From contig JACKBS010000006.1 in NCBI GenBank assembly GCA_020634435.1, forward strand, positions 186,001 to 250,000: a DNA stretch of 64,000 nucleotides, given 5' to 3'. Source of the DNA: Ardenticatenaceae bacterium (GTDB lineage Bacteria; Chloroflexota; Anaerolineae; Promineifilales; Promineifilaceae). The notes below the pieces were generated by a model. The model was not told the origin of the DNA, did no database searches, and worked only from the letters and a program-made list of their open reading frames with translations. Positions 24,111 through 32,621 of this stretch are shown piece after piece (positions within the stretch are counted from its first letter, which is position 1; each line of letters begins with the position of its first letter). A program made the position numbers and the translations under genes.

Positions 24111-25413
24111 TTCTTTTTGCTAATTCAGCGTAGCTGGTTTCTAGCCCCTGGCGGGCCTGGGCGTAGTTGATGGTTTGGAAACGGCCGTCTCTCAACAACC
24201 ATTCGCCCGCCACCATCACATCCCGCACGTGCATGCCGGAGATGCTGTAGACGAGCGCGGTGTAAACGTCTTGCCCGTTGCTGGGCGTCCAGCCGATTTC
24301 GTCCAGGTCCAGGGCGATGAGGTCGGCCTGCTTGCCCGGCTCCAGCGAGCCGATTTTGTCCGCCAGCCCCAGCGCCTGCGCCCCGCCGAGCGTGGCCATG
24401 TGCAAAATGGTGCGGGTGGGCAGGGCGTTGGGCGTGCGGTGATGCAGGGCCATCAGCTTACCCAAAATTTGCATCTCCTTGAACAGGTCGTAGCTGTTGT
24501 TGTTGGTCACGTTATCGGTGCCCAGCGCCAGGTTGATGCCCGCCGCTAACATGCCGCAGGCGTCGGCGACCCCGGCGGCGTTGCGCATGGCAGAGGAAGG
24601 ATTGATGGCGGCGCTGAACGGTGCGTTGGCCAGTAGCGGATAATCTTCGGGTGGGACGGTGAGGCAATGGGCGGCCAGGATGGGGCGCTGGAGCATGCCC
24701 ATTTCGTGCAGCTGTTGGATGGCGGTACGGCCGTATTTCGCCAAACAGTACTGGTCTTCCTCGCCGCTGGTGCTGAGGTGGATGTGGAAACCAGTGTTGA
24801 ATTCGATGGCTAGGTCCAGCTCAATTTCCATCGCCGCTTCGCTGTTGTCCACAAAAAAGGCGTGCGGCCCCACCCAGCCCTGAATCAGCGGGTCGTGGGC
24901 GACGGATTGCAGAAACTGGGTGGCAGCATCCAGCTCGCGCTGGCGGGCTTCCGCTTCGCCCAGCTCGACGACACCGTAGCCGAGCGCAGCGCGTAGCCCG
25001 CTTTGGCGCACGGCGGGCACGATTTGCTCCATCCAAAAATATTGGTCGGCGAAGGTGGTGGTGCCGGTGCGGATCATCTCGGCGCAGGAGACGAGGACGG
25101 CGGCGGGGATCATCTCTGGCGTCATCACCTCTTCCACGACGCGGATGGTGTTGTACCAGCCGTCAAAATCGAACAGCGAATGCCCCTCGGCCAGCCCGCG
25201 AAAGAGTACCATCGGCGTGTGGGTGTGGGCGTTGACCAGCCCCGGCATGAGGAGCTTGTTGCCCAGGTCAACGGCCGTTCCCGCAAAATCGGCTGGGGGT
25301 GAAGAGGTGATGGATTGGATACGGCCGTCTGCCACCAGCAAATAGCCCGGTTCAAAAATCGTGTCCTGGGCATCTAAACAAACAATCTTGGCAGCTTTGA
25401 GTAATGTCTTCAT
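24103..25413 (-). CDS. Amidohydrolase of the MTA/SAH-deaminase (guanine/adenosine-deaminase-like) group
   Basis: A 436-residue metal-dependent hydrolase of the TRZ/ATZ group. Metal ligands are visible in NAHTHTPMVL (about residue 63), FHIHLSTSGEE (about 213), LAAHCLTV (about 252) and LGTDNVTNNN (about 299). Relatives deaminate S-adenosylhomocysteine, methylthioadenosine, adenosine or guanine. Which of these applies cannot be told from sequence, but tandem position with a nucleoside hydrolase favours a purine base or nucleoside. There is a PGKQADLIALDLD ending typical of the family. It overlaps a repeat at its 3' end. Confidence 0.88.
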   Translation of the reverse strand: MKTLLKAAKIVCLDAQDTIFEPGYLLVADGRIQSITSSPPADFAGTAVDLGNKLLMPGLVNAHTHTPMVLFRGLAEGHSLFDFDGWYNTIRVVEEVMTPEMIPAAVLVSCAEMIRTGTTTFADQYFWMEQIVPAVRQSGLRAALGYGVVELGEAEARQRELDAATQFLQSVAHDPLIQGWVGPHAFFVDNSEAAMEIELDLAIEFNTGFHIHLSTSGEEDQYCLAKYGRTAIQQLHEMGMLQRPILAAHCLTVPPEDYPLLANAPFSAAINPSSAMRNAAGVADACGMLAAGINLALGTDNVTNNNSYDLFKEMQILGKLMALHHRTPNALPTRTILHMATLGGAQALGLADKIGSLEPGKQADLIALDLDEIGWTPSNGQDVYTALVYSISGMHVRDVMVAGEWLLRDGRFQTINYAQARQGLETSYAELAKRRD

Positions 25414-25424
25414 GATTTATGGGT

Positions 25425-25453
25425 GTAGGGGCAGGTCTCAGACCTGCCCCTAC
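25425..25453. repeat. 29-bp palindrome, copy 2 of 2
   Basis: Identical to 23066-23094. It lies between the amidohydrolase start and the DUF4375 gene stop. Confidence 0.95.
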
Positions 25454-25456
25454 GCG

Positions 25457-25924
25457 TTAACGAAACTTTTTGATGTTGGCAGAAATATAGGCCAGCATTA
25501 GATCGTAGATATTTTCCTCATGCCGATAAAATTTTGCTTCCAGTTTTTGCCAAACTGGTGAAGCGTCATCTTCAATCCTATCTATGATATCTTCGCGCTC
25601 ACTCTGGTTTTTAGGAACGTAAGAATCCGGGAATTGAGCAATCGCGGTTTCGAGAAGTTCTAAAAATATCGTTGAGCCAATAGTTTTTAGCGCCGCCACC
25701 GTTTCTGCAACAAAATCGCCAGAAGAGTTGAAGAAAAATTGAGAAAAACCACCATTATTTATTTCCCTTTCTAGCGCTTCAATAAAAACAATAGTTTTCT
25801 CTTCATTGGAAAGTTTTTCAGGGGCAGAATGGAAAATTGGCGTAAGTAAGCTATCAATTTCTATGATAGCCTTTTCCCCTGACTGCTCTTTGAGGATTTT
25901 CTTAACCTTCTTTGAAAAAAGCAT
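25457..25924 (-). CDS. DUF4375-family protein
   Basis: A 155-residue protein of the DUF4375/DMP19-like family, recognised by EREINNGGFSQFFFNSSG (about residues 52-69) and the following VAETVAALKTIGS helix. Function in bacteria is unknown; members often appear as immunity-like or accessory proteins. The gene is distinctly AT-rich and has no ACGGCCGT copy, unlike its neighbours, which suggests recent arrival. It is inserted between the amidohydrolase and ribokinase genes on the same strand. Confidence 0.75.
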   Translation of the reverse strand: MLFSKKVKKILKEQSGEKAIIEIDSLLTPIFHSAPEKLSNEEKTIVFIEALEREINNGGFSQFFFNSSGDFVAETVAALKTIGSTIFLELLETAIAQFPDSYVPKNQSEREDIIDRIEDDASPVWQKLEAKFYRHEENIYDLMLAYISANIKKFR

Positions 25925-25935
25925 GATGCTGATTC

Positions 25936-26850
25936 CTATTTCGTGTTAAGTAGCTGTTCTAGCTCCGCGCGGGTGGGCATGGCTGAGCTGGCACCGGGTT
26001 TGGTCGTGGCCAGAGCACCAGCGGCGGCACCCCAGCGGATGGCTTCGGCGAGCGGTTTTCCTTCGGACAGGGCCACAGCCAGGCCACCGTTAAACGCATC
26101 CCCGGCGGCCACGGTGTCGATGGCGTTGACGCGGAACGGTTCAATAAAGCCGCTTTCAGATGTGGATTGGTAGTAAACACCTTGCGCGCCGAGCTTGATT
26201 ACGGCCGTTTCCAATCCCCGTTCGCGCAAAATTTTGGCTGCCTGCGCTGCCTCCTCCTGGTTGGTTGGCCGAAATCCGACCAATACTTCGGTTTCCAGTT
26301 CGTTGGGCGTCATGACTTGGCACAGCTGGTAGGCATCCGGTGGCAGTGGTTTGGCTGGGGCGGGATCAAAAATGACCGTAGCGCCGAGTTCGCGGGCCAC
26401 CTGGGCGGCGGCCAATGACGTGCTCAGCGGGCTTTCCATTTGCAGCAGCAGCACCTTGGCCGTTTGCAGCGCGTCGCGGGTGCGAGCTACTTCCAGTCCG
26501 TCGTGGGCCATGTTGGCCCCAGAAACGACGATGATAGAATTTTCAGCTGCATCGTCCACGCTAATGACCGCCAGCCCGGTACCGCTGTCTGGATCGACCA
26601 AAATGCCGCTGGTGTCTACCGGCTCATGGGCCACCAGTTCCAGCACGCCTTTGCCAAACGCATCATCCCCCACGCGGCCAATGAACTGCGTCGGTGCGCC
26701 CAACCGCCCGGCAGCGACGGCCTGGTTGAACCCTTTGCCACCGGGCACCGTGATGAAGGCGCTGCCAAACAGCGTCTCGCCTGGCGCGGGCAACCGGGGC
26801 ACGTAAGTTGTCAAATCCATGTTGATACTGCCAAGCACAACAACTGCCAT
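25936..26850 (-). CDS. rbsK: Ribokinase (PfkB family)
   Basis: A 304-residue sugar kinase that phosphorylates ribose at O-5 with ATP. N-terminal GSINMDLTTYVPRLPAPGET and GGKGFNQAVAAGRLG are the sugar-binding signatures of ribokinases. GLETAVIKLGAQGVYY and the catalytic DTVAAGDAFNGGLA (aspartate at about residue 250) form the ATP and anion-hole part. Start at 26850 is chosen because GGAGGAG sits just upstream; the longer frame starts with TTG inside the ribosome site. It would use ribose released by the two nucleoside hydrolases in this island. Confidence 0.92.
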   Translation of the reverse strand: MAVVVLGSINMDLTTYVPRLPAPGETLFGSAFITVPGGKGFNQAVAAGRLGAPTQFIGRVGDDAFGKGVLELVAHEPVDTSGILVDPDSGTGLAVISVDDAAENSIIVVSGANMAHDGLEVARTRDALQTAKVLLLQMESPLSTSLAAAQVARELGATVIFDPAPAKPLPPDAYQLCQVMTPNELETEVLVGFRPTNQEEAAQAAKILRERGLETAVIKLGAQGVYYQSTSESGFIEPFRVNAIDTVAAGDAFNGGLAVALSEGKPLAEAIRWGAAAGALATTKPGASSAMPTRAELEQLLNTK

Positions 26851-26878
26851 CTTCTCCTCCAAGAAAACTTCATTCTCA

Positions 26879-26951
26879 TGTCATTTCGAGCGGAGCGAGA
26901 AATCTTTCTACTCTTGCTTGAAAGATTCCTCGGAGGACCTCAGAATGACAA
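26879..26951. repeat. TCATTCCGAG-type inverted repeat, copy 1
   Basis: TGTCATTTCGAGCGGAGCGA and AGGACCTCAGAATGACA form the outer arms, and AAATCTTTC and GAAAGATT the inner arms. Related copies are at 51998-52085 and 55731-55806. Confidence 0.8.
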
Positions 26952-26952
26952 G

Positions 26953-28326
26953 CTAGCCCGTCCGCCAGGCTTCGCTGGTGTTGTGGCGCGGTAAATCGCG
27001 CACGCGCAGGCCGCTTTTGGCCGGGTCTTCATACCTGGTGAAAAAGCCATCGAGCCGTTCAACAAATGCCTGGACAATGGGCTGCATATCGCCCCGATCA
27101 ATCACGTTGTTCATCTCGCGGGGATCGGCAACCAGGTCAAAAAGCTCATGTGGGCCATCGGGATAGCGAGAGACGAGCTTGTGGCGCGAGGTGCGTAGCA
27201 TACGCACGTTGCCGTATTCGCCAAACTGCACGGCGCGCCACTCGGGAATGGTCTGGTTGTGCAGCAGCCGTTGGTAGGTGCGCCCGACGTAGTTTTTGTC
27301 TGGCGGGGCGATACCCGCCACGTCCAAAATCGTGAGGAAGGTGTCCAGGTGATCGACAAATTCGGTGCGCGCGGGCTGGGTAATGCTGCCTGGCGAACGG
27401 CCGTCATACCAAATCAGTGGCACCCGAATGGATTCCTCGACCATGTTGAGCGGTAGGGTGCCGTTACCCTTGCCCCAGATGCCGTGGTGCCCCGTGTTCA
27501 GCCCGTGGTCCGAGGTGTAAATAACGATGGTGTTTTCCAGCTGCCCCAAACTTTCCAGCTCGTCGATGAGGCGACCAACGGCCGTATCGATCTCAGTCAC
27601 GGCGGCGTAATATTGCGCCAGGGCTTCACGCGGCTGGTGGCGTGTCTCGTTGGTTGATTCCAGGTTTTGGATGCCGAAGGGGTACATTTCGTTCAGCGGC
27701 ACGTCGGCGAAGGTGGCGTTGCGGTAAGCGGCGGCCAATCGTTCTGACTGACCTTCCCACGGACTGTGGGTGGCATAATAACCGACCGTCATGAAAAACG
27801 GCCGTTCACTATCACGCTCTCGCAAAAAATCAACGGCGTGTTCGGTAATGTTGTGGCTAATGCGGCCAGAGAGGGTTTGGAAACGGCCGTTCACCCCATA
27901 GCGAAACGGCCCTCCATGTGGAATCGGATAGTCGCGCCCCAGGGAAAACCATTCGTCGTATCCAGCAGCGGCAAATTCATCTTGCCCCAGATGCCATTTG
28001 CCAAACTGCCCGGTCTGGTAACCTGCGGCCTGGAAAAGCTGCGCCAGCGTGGTTTCATTGGCTAACCAGCTAATATTGTTGACTTCGGGATCGCCAGAAG
28101 CCAAATAATCGTGGATGCCGTGCTGAGAGGCGAGCCGCCCGGTGAGCAGGCAGGCCCGGGCGGGGGAGCAGACCGGTATGGGGGTGAAGGCATTGGCAAA
28201 ACGGGTGCCATTTTGGGCCAAATAATCAAACGTCGGCGTGCAAAGTTCGCTGTTGCCAGCACAGCCCATGGCCCATTGGGCATGGTCGTCGGTTAAAAAG
28301 AGGAGGATGTTCGGCGCTTTTGTCAT
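26953..28326 (-). CDS. Sulfatase (type I, formylglycine-dependent)
   Basis: A 457-residue sulfatase. Calcium-site LLFLTDDHAQWAMGC is at the N-terminus. The formylglycine signature VCSPARACLLTGR (about residues 52-64) has the modifiable cysteine in CxPxR. Further motifs are GQFGKWHLG (about 108), YTSDHGLNTGHHGIWGKG (about 272-289) and LFDLVADPREMNN near the end. There is no signal peptide, so it would be cytoplasmic, unlike many polysaccharide sulfatases. It needs a formylglycine-generating enzyme, which is not in this window. The substrate is unknown; choline-sulfate or a small sulfated ester is possible. Confidence 0.9.
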   Translation of the reverse strand: MTKAPNILLFLTDDHAQWAMGCAGNSELCTPTFDYLAQNGTRFANAFTPIPVCSPARACLLTGRLASQHGIHDYLASGDPEVNNISWLANETTLAQLFQAAGYQTGQFGKWHLGQDEFAAAGYDEWFSLGRDYPIPHGGPFRYGVNGRFQTLSGRISHNITEHAVDFLRERDSERPFFMTVGYYATHSPWEGQSERLAAAYRNATFADVPLNEMYPFGIQNLESTNETRHQPREALAQYYAAVTEIDTAVGRLIDELESLGQLENTIVIYTSDHGLNTGHHGIWGKGNGTLPLNMVEESIRVPLIWYDGRSPGSITQPARTEFVDHLDTFLTILDVAGIAPPDKNYVGRTYQRLLHNQTIPEWRAVQFGEYGNVRMLRTSRHKLVSRYPDGPHELFDLVADPREMNNVIDRGDMQPIVQAFVERLDGFFTRYEDPAKSGLRVRDLPRHNTSEAWRTG

Positions 28327-28484
28327 TTATTTTTTGCCACAAAGAACACAGCGGTTTTGAGATCAGGTGTGGCTCTTGGGATCGGTTTCGTTTTGGTGGA
28401 TCATGCTGTTATTATTATGCGGCAATCGCCGTGATTCGACGAAAAATCTTTTTGGGACACGGCGACGCTGAAACCGTAAATGGT

Positions 28485-29189
28485 ATGCAAGATTTAAAAC
28501 TATCCAGCTACGATCTGATGGAAATGCATATTCGGGCATTGTATGTTCATGATGAACAGGCACGTCTCATCTTCATCAACGATGGGGAAAACGTGCCCGC
28601 GCCACGTTTTTTTCTGGGGCGAACCAGCCAGGGGAATATTTGGCGATTTAGACATGACTTGCCCCAGACCGTTTGTGACGAACTCAGCGCACTTTGTAAA
28701 GCTGAAGAATTTTCAATGTCTGCCGCACCTTTGCATCAAGCCGAATATCTGCAAATTCTTGCTGCCCACGCCCCAATCAACAAAATATGGCATGGTTCCG
28801 CTTTTTGGTTTGCCCATTCGGTGCAAGGCGGCGATGGAACCGTGTTTATTGATGCCCAGAATGCTCATCTGCTTCAAGGTGGGTTGGAAGAATGGATACC
28901 GGATATGCGGTATCAACAGCCTGCGGTGGCGTTATTTGCCGATGGCCAGGCTGTGGCGATTTGCGCCAGTGTGCGCATTACAGAAGCGGCCCATGAAGCG
29001 GGCGTGGAGACGGTACGCGCGCACAGGCAAAAGGGGTATGCGGTAAAGGTGGTTCGGGCTTGGGCCAGGGCGGTGGCTAAACTTGGTGCACTACCGCTTT
29101 ACAGCTTGTCCGACGAAAATTTGGCGTCTATGAGAGTTGCCAATCGGCTGGGATTGTCACAATTTGGTGCTGACTTCCATATCACTTAA
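28485..29189 (+). CDS. GNAT-family N-acetyltransferase
   Basis: A 234-residue protein with an unrecognised N-terminal half and a GNAT fold in the C-terminal third: VALFADGQAVAICASVRIT, then AGVETVRAHRQKGYAVKVVR (acetyl-CoA-binding RxxGxA-like loop) and YSLSDENLASMRVANRLG. The frame extends to 28320, but the upstream part is a hairpin-repeat remnant, so the ATG at 28485 is preferred, though it lacks a good ribosome site. The acceptor is unknown. It is just upstream of the ADP-ribosylglycohydrolase gene and may be co-transcribed with it. Confidence 0.75.
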   Translation: MQDLKLSSYDLMEMHIRALYVHDEQARLIFINDGENVPAPRFFLGRTSQGNIWRFRHDLPQTVCDELSALCKAEEFSMSAAPLHQAEYLQILAAHAPINKIWHGSAFWFAHSVQGGDGTVFIDAQNAHLLQGGLEEWIPDMRYQQPAVALFADGQAVAICASVRITEAAHEAGVETVRAHRQKGYAVKVVRAWARAVAKLGALPLYSLSDENLASMRVANRLGLSQFGADFHIT

Positions 29190-29209
29190 CATAATTATTG
29201 AGCTGGCAC

Positions 29210-30538
29210 ATGATGTATGAACCTCAAGAACTTTTACTGGCTGAACTGGATTTGCGTGAACAGCAGGGATTTGATGCCGGACTGTTAGCTGAACTGCGTA
29301 CGGCCGTTTCCCAAACCACTCTCTCCTCAACTGAAGCAGACCTATTCTGGCAGCAGCTTGCCAATCTGCCTGCGCCCGCTAACTGGCCATATTACGAGCC
29401 GGATGCATTGGCGACAATTCAAGAAAGTTGTGATTCTGTTGAGTTGCCTAAGGTGGATGAAACGGCCGTTCTCCCCAAAATTTACGGCGGGCTGCTAGGG
29501 CGCTTTACCGGGATGATGCTGGGCAAGCCGCTGGAAGGCACCTGGCCCGCCGCCCAAATCTGGCGCTACCTGGAACTGGCAGGCGCGTATCCGCTGCGCG
29601 ACTACGTGCCGCTGCTGGAACCGTTCCCCGACGGCTACCCACGGCCGTTTTGGAGCCGCTGGCACGACACCACGCGCGGCAATATTTCTCGCGTGGTGCA
29701 GGACGACGACGTGGAGTACACGCTGGCGGCCCTGCTCATCCTGCAACAGCACGGTTTTGGGTTTACTCCGGCCAATGTGGGGCAGTTTTGGCTAGACAAT
29801 TTTGCCTACGGCCGAGTTTTTACTGCGGAGCGTGTGGTGTACCGTCATTTGGTGAATGGGGTTCCAGCGGAAACGGCCGCTGATTTGCACAACCCGTACC
29901 GCGAATGGATCGGCGCGCAGATTCGGGCGGATGTGTATGGCTACGTTTGCCCAGGGCAGCCGCGTCGGGCGGCAGCGCTGGCCTACCAGGATGCGACGCT
30001 CTCACACCGGCGCAACGGGGTTTACGGCGCGATGTGGGTCGCGGCGATGGTGGCGGCCGCCTTTGTGCTAGACGAGCCAGAGGCGATTATCCGCGCTGGT
30101 TTGGCAGAAATTCCGCCGCACAGCCGTCTGCACGAAGCGGTGGAAAAGGTGATTGGCTGGGTGAAGCAGGAGCTAACCTGGGAAGATGCGTTTCGCCAGA
30201 TTCGAGAATTTAACAATCGTTACTACAATGCCGACGTGGGCGAAAATTGGATTCACACAATTCCCAACGCTTGTTTGGTGGCGCTCGGTTTGCTGGTTGG
30301 CGCGGATGATTTTTCGGCGGGGGTGGGAACGGCCGTTTCCTGCGGCTGGGACACAGATTGCAATGGCGCAACCGTCGGCTCCATTTTGGGCGTGATGTTG
30401 GGCGCAGAAAATATTCCGGAACACTGGACCACCCCTTTGCACGACGAAATTGAGAGCTACATTCCGGGGCAAAACGGCCGTGCTATCAGCAACATCGCCC
30501 AACAGCTCGCCCAGCTCGCCCGGTTCAGCAATAAATAA
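29210..30538 (+). CDS. ADP-ribosylglycohydrolase-family protein
   Basis: About 442 residues. The first 85 residues are a helical extension. The DraG/ARH-type domain follows: KIYGGLLGRFTGMMLGKPLEG (at about 90), VVQDDDVEYTLAAL (metal-binding acidic residues at about 166), and the second metal motif CGWDTDCNGATVGSILG (about 379). Such enzymes release ADP-ribose from proteins or hydrolyse related N- or O-glycosides, and a nucleoside-linked substrate is plausible in this island. ATGs at 29210 and 29213 are equally likely; an earlier in-frame TTG at 29198 is less so. The stop TAA lies at the edge of the next hairpin repeat. Confidence 0.85.
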   Translation: MMYEPQELLLAELDLREQQGFDAGLLAELRTAVSQTTLSSTEADLFWQQLANLPAPANWPYYEPDALATIQESCDSVELPKVDETAVLPKIYGGLLGRFTGMMLGKPLEGTWPAAQIWRYLELAGAYPLRDYVPLLEPFPDGYPRPFWSRWHDTTRGNISRVVQDDDVEYTLAALLILQQHGFGFTPANVGQFWLDNFAYGRVFTAERVVYRHLVNGVPAETAADLHNPYREWIGAQIRADVYGYVCPGQPRRAAALAYQDATLSHRRNGVYGAMWVAAMVAAAFVLDEPEAIIRAGLAEIPPHSRLHEAVEKVIGWVKQELTWEDAFRQIREFNNRYYNADVGENWIHTIPNACLVALGLLVGADDFSAGVGTAVSCGWDTDCNGATVGSILGVMLGAENIPEHWTTPLHDEIESYIPGQNGRAISNIAQQLAQLARFSNK

Positions 30539-30603
30539 TCCACAGATTACACAGATTGCACAGATAAGGAGAAAAATCTGTGTCATCTGTGTAATCTGTG
30601 GAT
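30538..30603. repeat. Hairpin repeat of CACAGATTA words
   Basis: ATCCACAGATTACACAGAT and ATCTGTGTAATCTGTGGAT are exact complements around 28 bases that repeat part of the words. It fills the gap before the phosphorylase ribosome site. Single-arm relatives are at 10099-10125 and 40802-40830. Confidence 0.9.
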
Positions 30604-30626
30604 AAATTCCCCAGGAGGTTTTGAGC

Positions 30627-31343
30627 ATGGAATGGCATATTCAATGTGATCCTAAAGAGATTTCCCGGTACGTTTTTTGCCCGGGCGACCAGGCACGCGC
30701 CAGGAAGATCGCCGCGCATCTGGACGATAGCTATCTGGTGACAGACAGCCGGGGCTATGTCGTCTTTTCTGGCTACTACAAAGATGTTTTCATGACCGTT
30801 TGCGGCACGGGCATGGGTGGCCCGACGGTGGCCATCGCTCTGGAAGAGCTGGCCCACATGGGCACAGATACCTTTGTCCGCGTGGGCTCGTGCGGTGTGT
30901 TCCAGGATGGGCAAAAGCCGGGCGATGTGATTATCGCTAGCGGCACCTTCCGTCTGGGCGGGACGGCCAACGCCTATCTGCCACCCAGCTTCCCCGCCGT
31001 GCCCACTTTTGCTGTGCTGCGCGAACTGGTTCAAGCGGCCGAAGCGCTGCAAATTCCGCACACCGTTGGCGTTGGCGTGGCCGGAGATGCCTTTTACGCG
31101 CCGCGAGAACCCGGCTCTGGCGATCTATTCAAAACGGCCGGGGTGGTTTCGGTGGAGATGGAAAGCGATACGCTGTTTATCGTTGGGGCGTATCGCGGCT
31201 GGCGTACCGGGGCGCTGTACGCCTCGGATGGTGCGCCGGGGGTCATTAAGCCGGAGTGGGGCGAAGCCGATTACCGGCGCGGCGAGCAGCAGTGCATTCA
31301 GATTGGTCTGGAGGCGATGTGGCAGTTGGCACAGAAGGATTAG
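30627..31343 (+). CDS. Nucleoside phosphorylase (uridine/purine phosphorylase family)
   Basis: A 238-residue PNP/UDP-family (trimeric/hexameric type) enzyme converting nucleosides and phosphate to base and ribose-1-phosphate. FCPGDQARARKIAAHLDD, the phosphate loop VCGTGMGGPTVAIALEEL, RVGSCGVFQDGQKPGDVIIA and the nucleoside-binding VVSVEMESDTLFIVG are in the expected order. ATG at 30627 is preceded by AGGAGG at 8 bases; the longer frame starts with TTG. It lies just ahead of the transporter genes, so imported nucleosides would meet it first. Confidence 0.92.
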   Translation: MEWHIQCDPKEISRYVFCPGDQARARKIAAHLDDSYLVTDSRGYVVFSGYYKDVFMTVCGTGMGGPTVAIALEELAHMGTDTFVRVGSCGVFQDGQKPGDVIIASGTFRLGGTANAYLPPSFPAVPTFAVLRELVQAAEALQIPHTVGVGVAGDAFYAPREPGSGDLFKTAGVVSVEMESDTLFIVGAYRGWRTGALYASDGAPGVIKPEWGEADYRRGEQQCIQIGLEAMWQLAQKD

Positions 31344-31354
31344 CGGATCGGGGG

Positions 31355-32362
31355 TTGGTGGGAAACGGCCGTTTCCTCCAACCCATCCTCGCTTTAGCCA
31401 TTAGCCTGCTGCTGGGGGTGCTGTTCATCTTGCCCACCGGGGAAAATCCCTTGGTGGTGTACGGTAAATGGTTTGTCGCCGGGTTTAGCTGTCGCGGGCC
31501 GGGCAGTCAGTGTGCCATTCTGACCGCGCTGCAATACGCCACACCGCTGCTGCTGAGCGGCCTGTCGGCGATGATGGCCTTTCGCGTCGGGCTGTTCAGC
31601 ATTGGCCAATTTGGCCAGATGATTATGGGGGCGGGCGTGGCCACGTTTCTGGCCGGATCGCTGGATTGGCCGCCGTTGGTAAGAGGAATTACGGCCGTTT
31701 TCTTCGGTATGGTCGCCGGTGGGTTGTGGAGCGCTATCCCTGGCTTTTTGCGTGCCTATCTCAACATTCATGAAGTGATCACCACCATTTTGCTAAACCC
31801 GCTGGCAGTTGCGGCCGTTGGTCCGTTTAGCTGGCGGCGCATCCCGCCAGAGATGCAGCTGCCGCCACTGATCCCTACCACCAAGCTCACCCTGAGCCTG
31901 TTTATCGCGCTGCTGGCGGCGGGAGTGATCTACTTCTACCTCTGGCGCATGGGTGGCGGATTTTCTTTGCGCATGTCTGGGCAGGCGCAAAACGTGGCGC
32001 GGTATGCCGGGATGCATCCCCGGCGGGCCATCGTTTGGGGCATGGCGCTGAGTGGGTCGTTGGCTGGGCTGGCCGGAGCGCTAGAAGTGTTGGGCGTGCA
32101 TTACCGCTTTGTCTCCAATTTTTCCAGCCTCGATCAGTTCGACGGCATCATTGTGGCCCTGATGGGACAGCTGCACCCGTTGGGCATTACGCTTTCGGCG
32201 CTGCTGTTGGGTGGGCTGCGTTTAGGCACATTAACGGGATTGCAGTTGGAAACGGCCGTACCCCGCGAACTTGGCAGTGCTATCATCGCCCTTACTATGT
32301 TGTTTATTGCCATGCCCCAACTTAGGCAATGGGTACAACAAATGCGGCATAAATCCTTATAA
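31355..32362 (+). CDS. BMP-type nucleoside ABC transporter permease, extra copy
   Basis: A BPD_transp_2-type permease of about 335 residues (eight or more membrane segments). It parallels the permease at 35382-36497 along most of its length: GENPLVVYGKWFVAGFSCRG, LLLSGLSAMMAFRVGLFSIG, NIHEVITTILLNPLAV, LAGLAGALEVLGVHYRF. Relative to that paralogue it lacks about 25 residues after ILLNPLA and has a shortened N-terminus. The start is unclear: in-frame TTG and GTG at 31355 and 31358 give a family-like beginning, whereas the open frame back to 31256 overlaps the phosphorylase gene. It may be a decaying or specialised duplicate. Confidence 0.75.
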   Translation: MVGNGRFLQPILALAISLLLGVLFILPTGENPLVVYGKWFVAGFSCRGPGSQCAILTALQYATPLLLSGLSAMMAFRVGLFSIGQFGQMIMGAGVATFLAGSLDWPPLVRGITAVFFGMVAGGLWSAIPGFLRAYLNIHEVITTILLNPLAVAAVGPFSWRRIPPEMQLPPLIPTTKLTLSLFIALLAAGVIYFYLWRMGGGFSLRMSGQAQNVARYAGMHPRRAIVWGMALSGSLAGLAGALEVLGVHYRFVSNFSSLDQFDGIIVALMGQLHPLGITLSALLLGGLRLGTLTGLQLETAVPRELGSAIIALTMLFIAMPQLRQWVQQMRHKSL

Positions 32363-32537
32363 ATTTTACTGTGGCAAAATTCTGAATCCTGATATACTTT
32401 GCACTCATAAAGGGTTAATCATCCTTTCCCCTGATAGTATTTTTAGGAAGACAGCTGAATCAAGAAAGCACCGCTACGAGCTGATGAGAAAAAAACGTTC
32501 CCAACGCCATGGTAGTACTTATCTAAACGGAAAAGAC

Positions 32538-32559
32538 CCTGCCTGCTGGCAGGTTTTTT
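32538..32559 (+). terminator. First terminator hairpin of the transporter leader
   Basis: CCTGCC (32538-32543) pairs with GGCAGG (32548-32553) around TGCT and is followed by six T residues. Confidence 0.8.
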
Positions 32560-32568
32560 ATATTTCCA

Positions 32569-32604
32569 GGTAAATGCCCTTTTTAAGACATTTACCCCTT
32601 TTTA
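32569..32604 (+). terminator. Second terminator-like hairpin just before the ribosome site
   Basis: GGTAAATG (32569-32576) pairs with CATTTACC (32589-32596), followed by CCTTTTTA. It ends only six bases ahead of the ribosome site, so it could control read-through into the lipoprotein gene. Confidence 0.6.
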
Positions 32605-32621
32605 TTTACGGAGGAAGAACC

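Larger units (their letters stand above)
32395..32604 (+). ncRNA. Candidate structured leader or small RNA upstream of the BMP lipoprotein gene
   Basis: The 259-base gap has a TATACT box (about 32394-32399) and two terminator-like hairpins in tandem close to its end. No ORF of interest is seen. The second hairpin ends six bases before the GGAGGAAG ribosome site, a layout typical of attenuators and riboswitches. No known riboswitch consensus is recognised. The -35 element is weak. Confidence 0.35.

Noticed and set aside
28320..28484. N-terminal extension of the GNAT protein
   Set aside because: The segment encodes a decayed hairpin repeat (CCACAAAGAACACAG) and overlaps the sulfatase start; an internal ATG is preferred.
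32460..32520. Hammerhead ribozyme core, from CTGATGAG followed by an A-run
   Set aside because: The stem II and the GAAA segment are missing in the required places.
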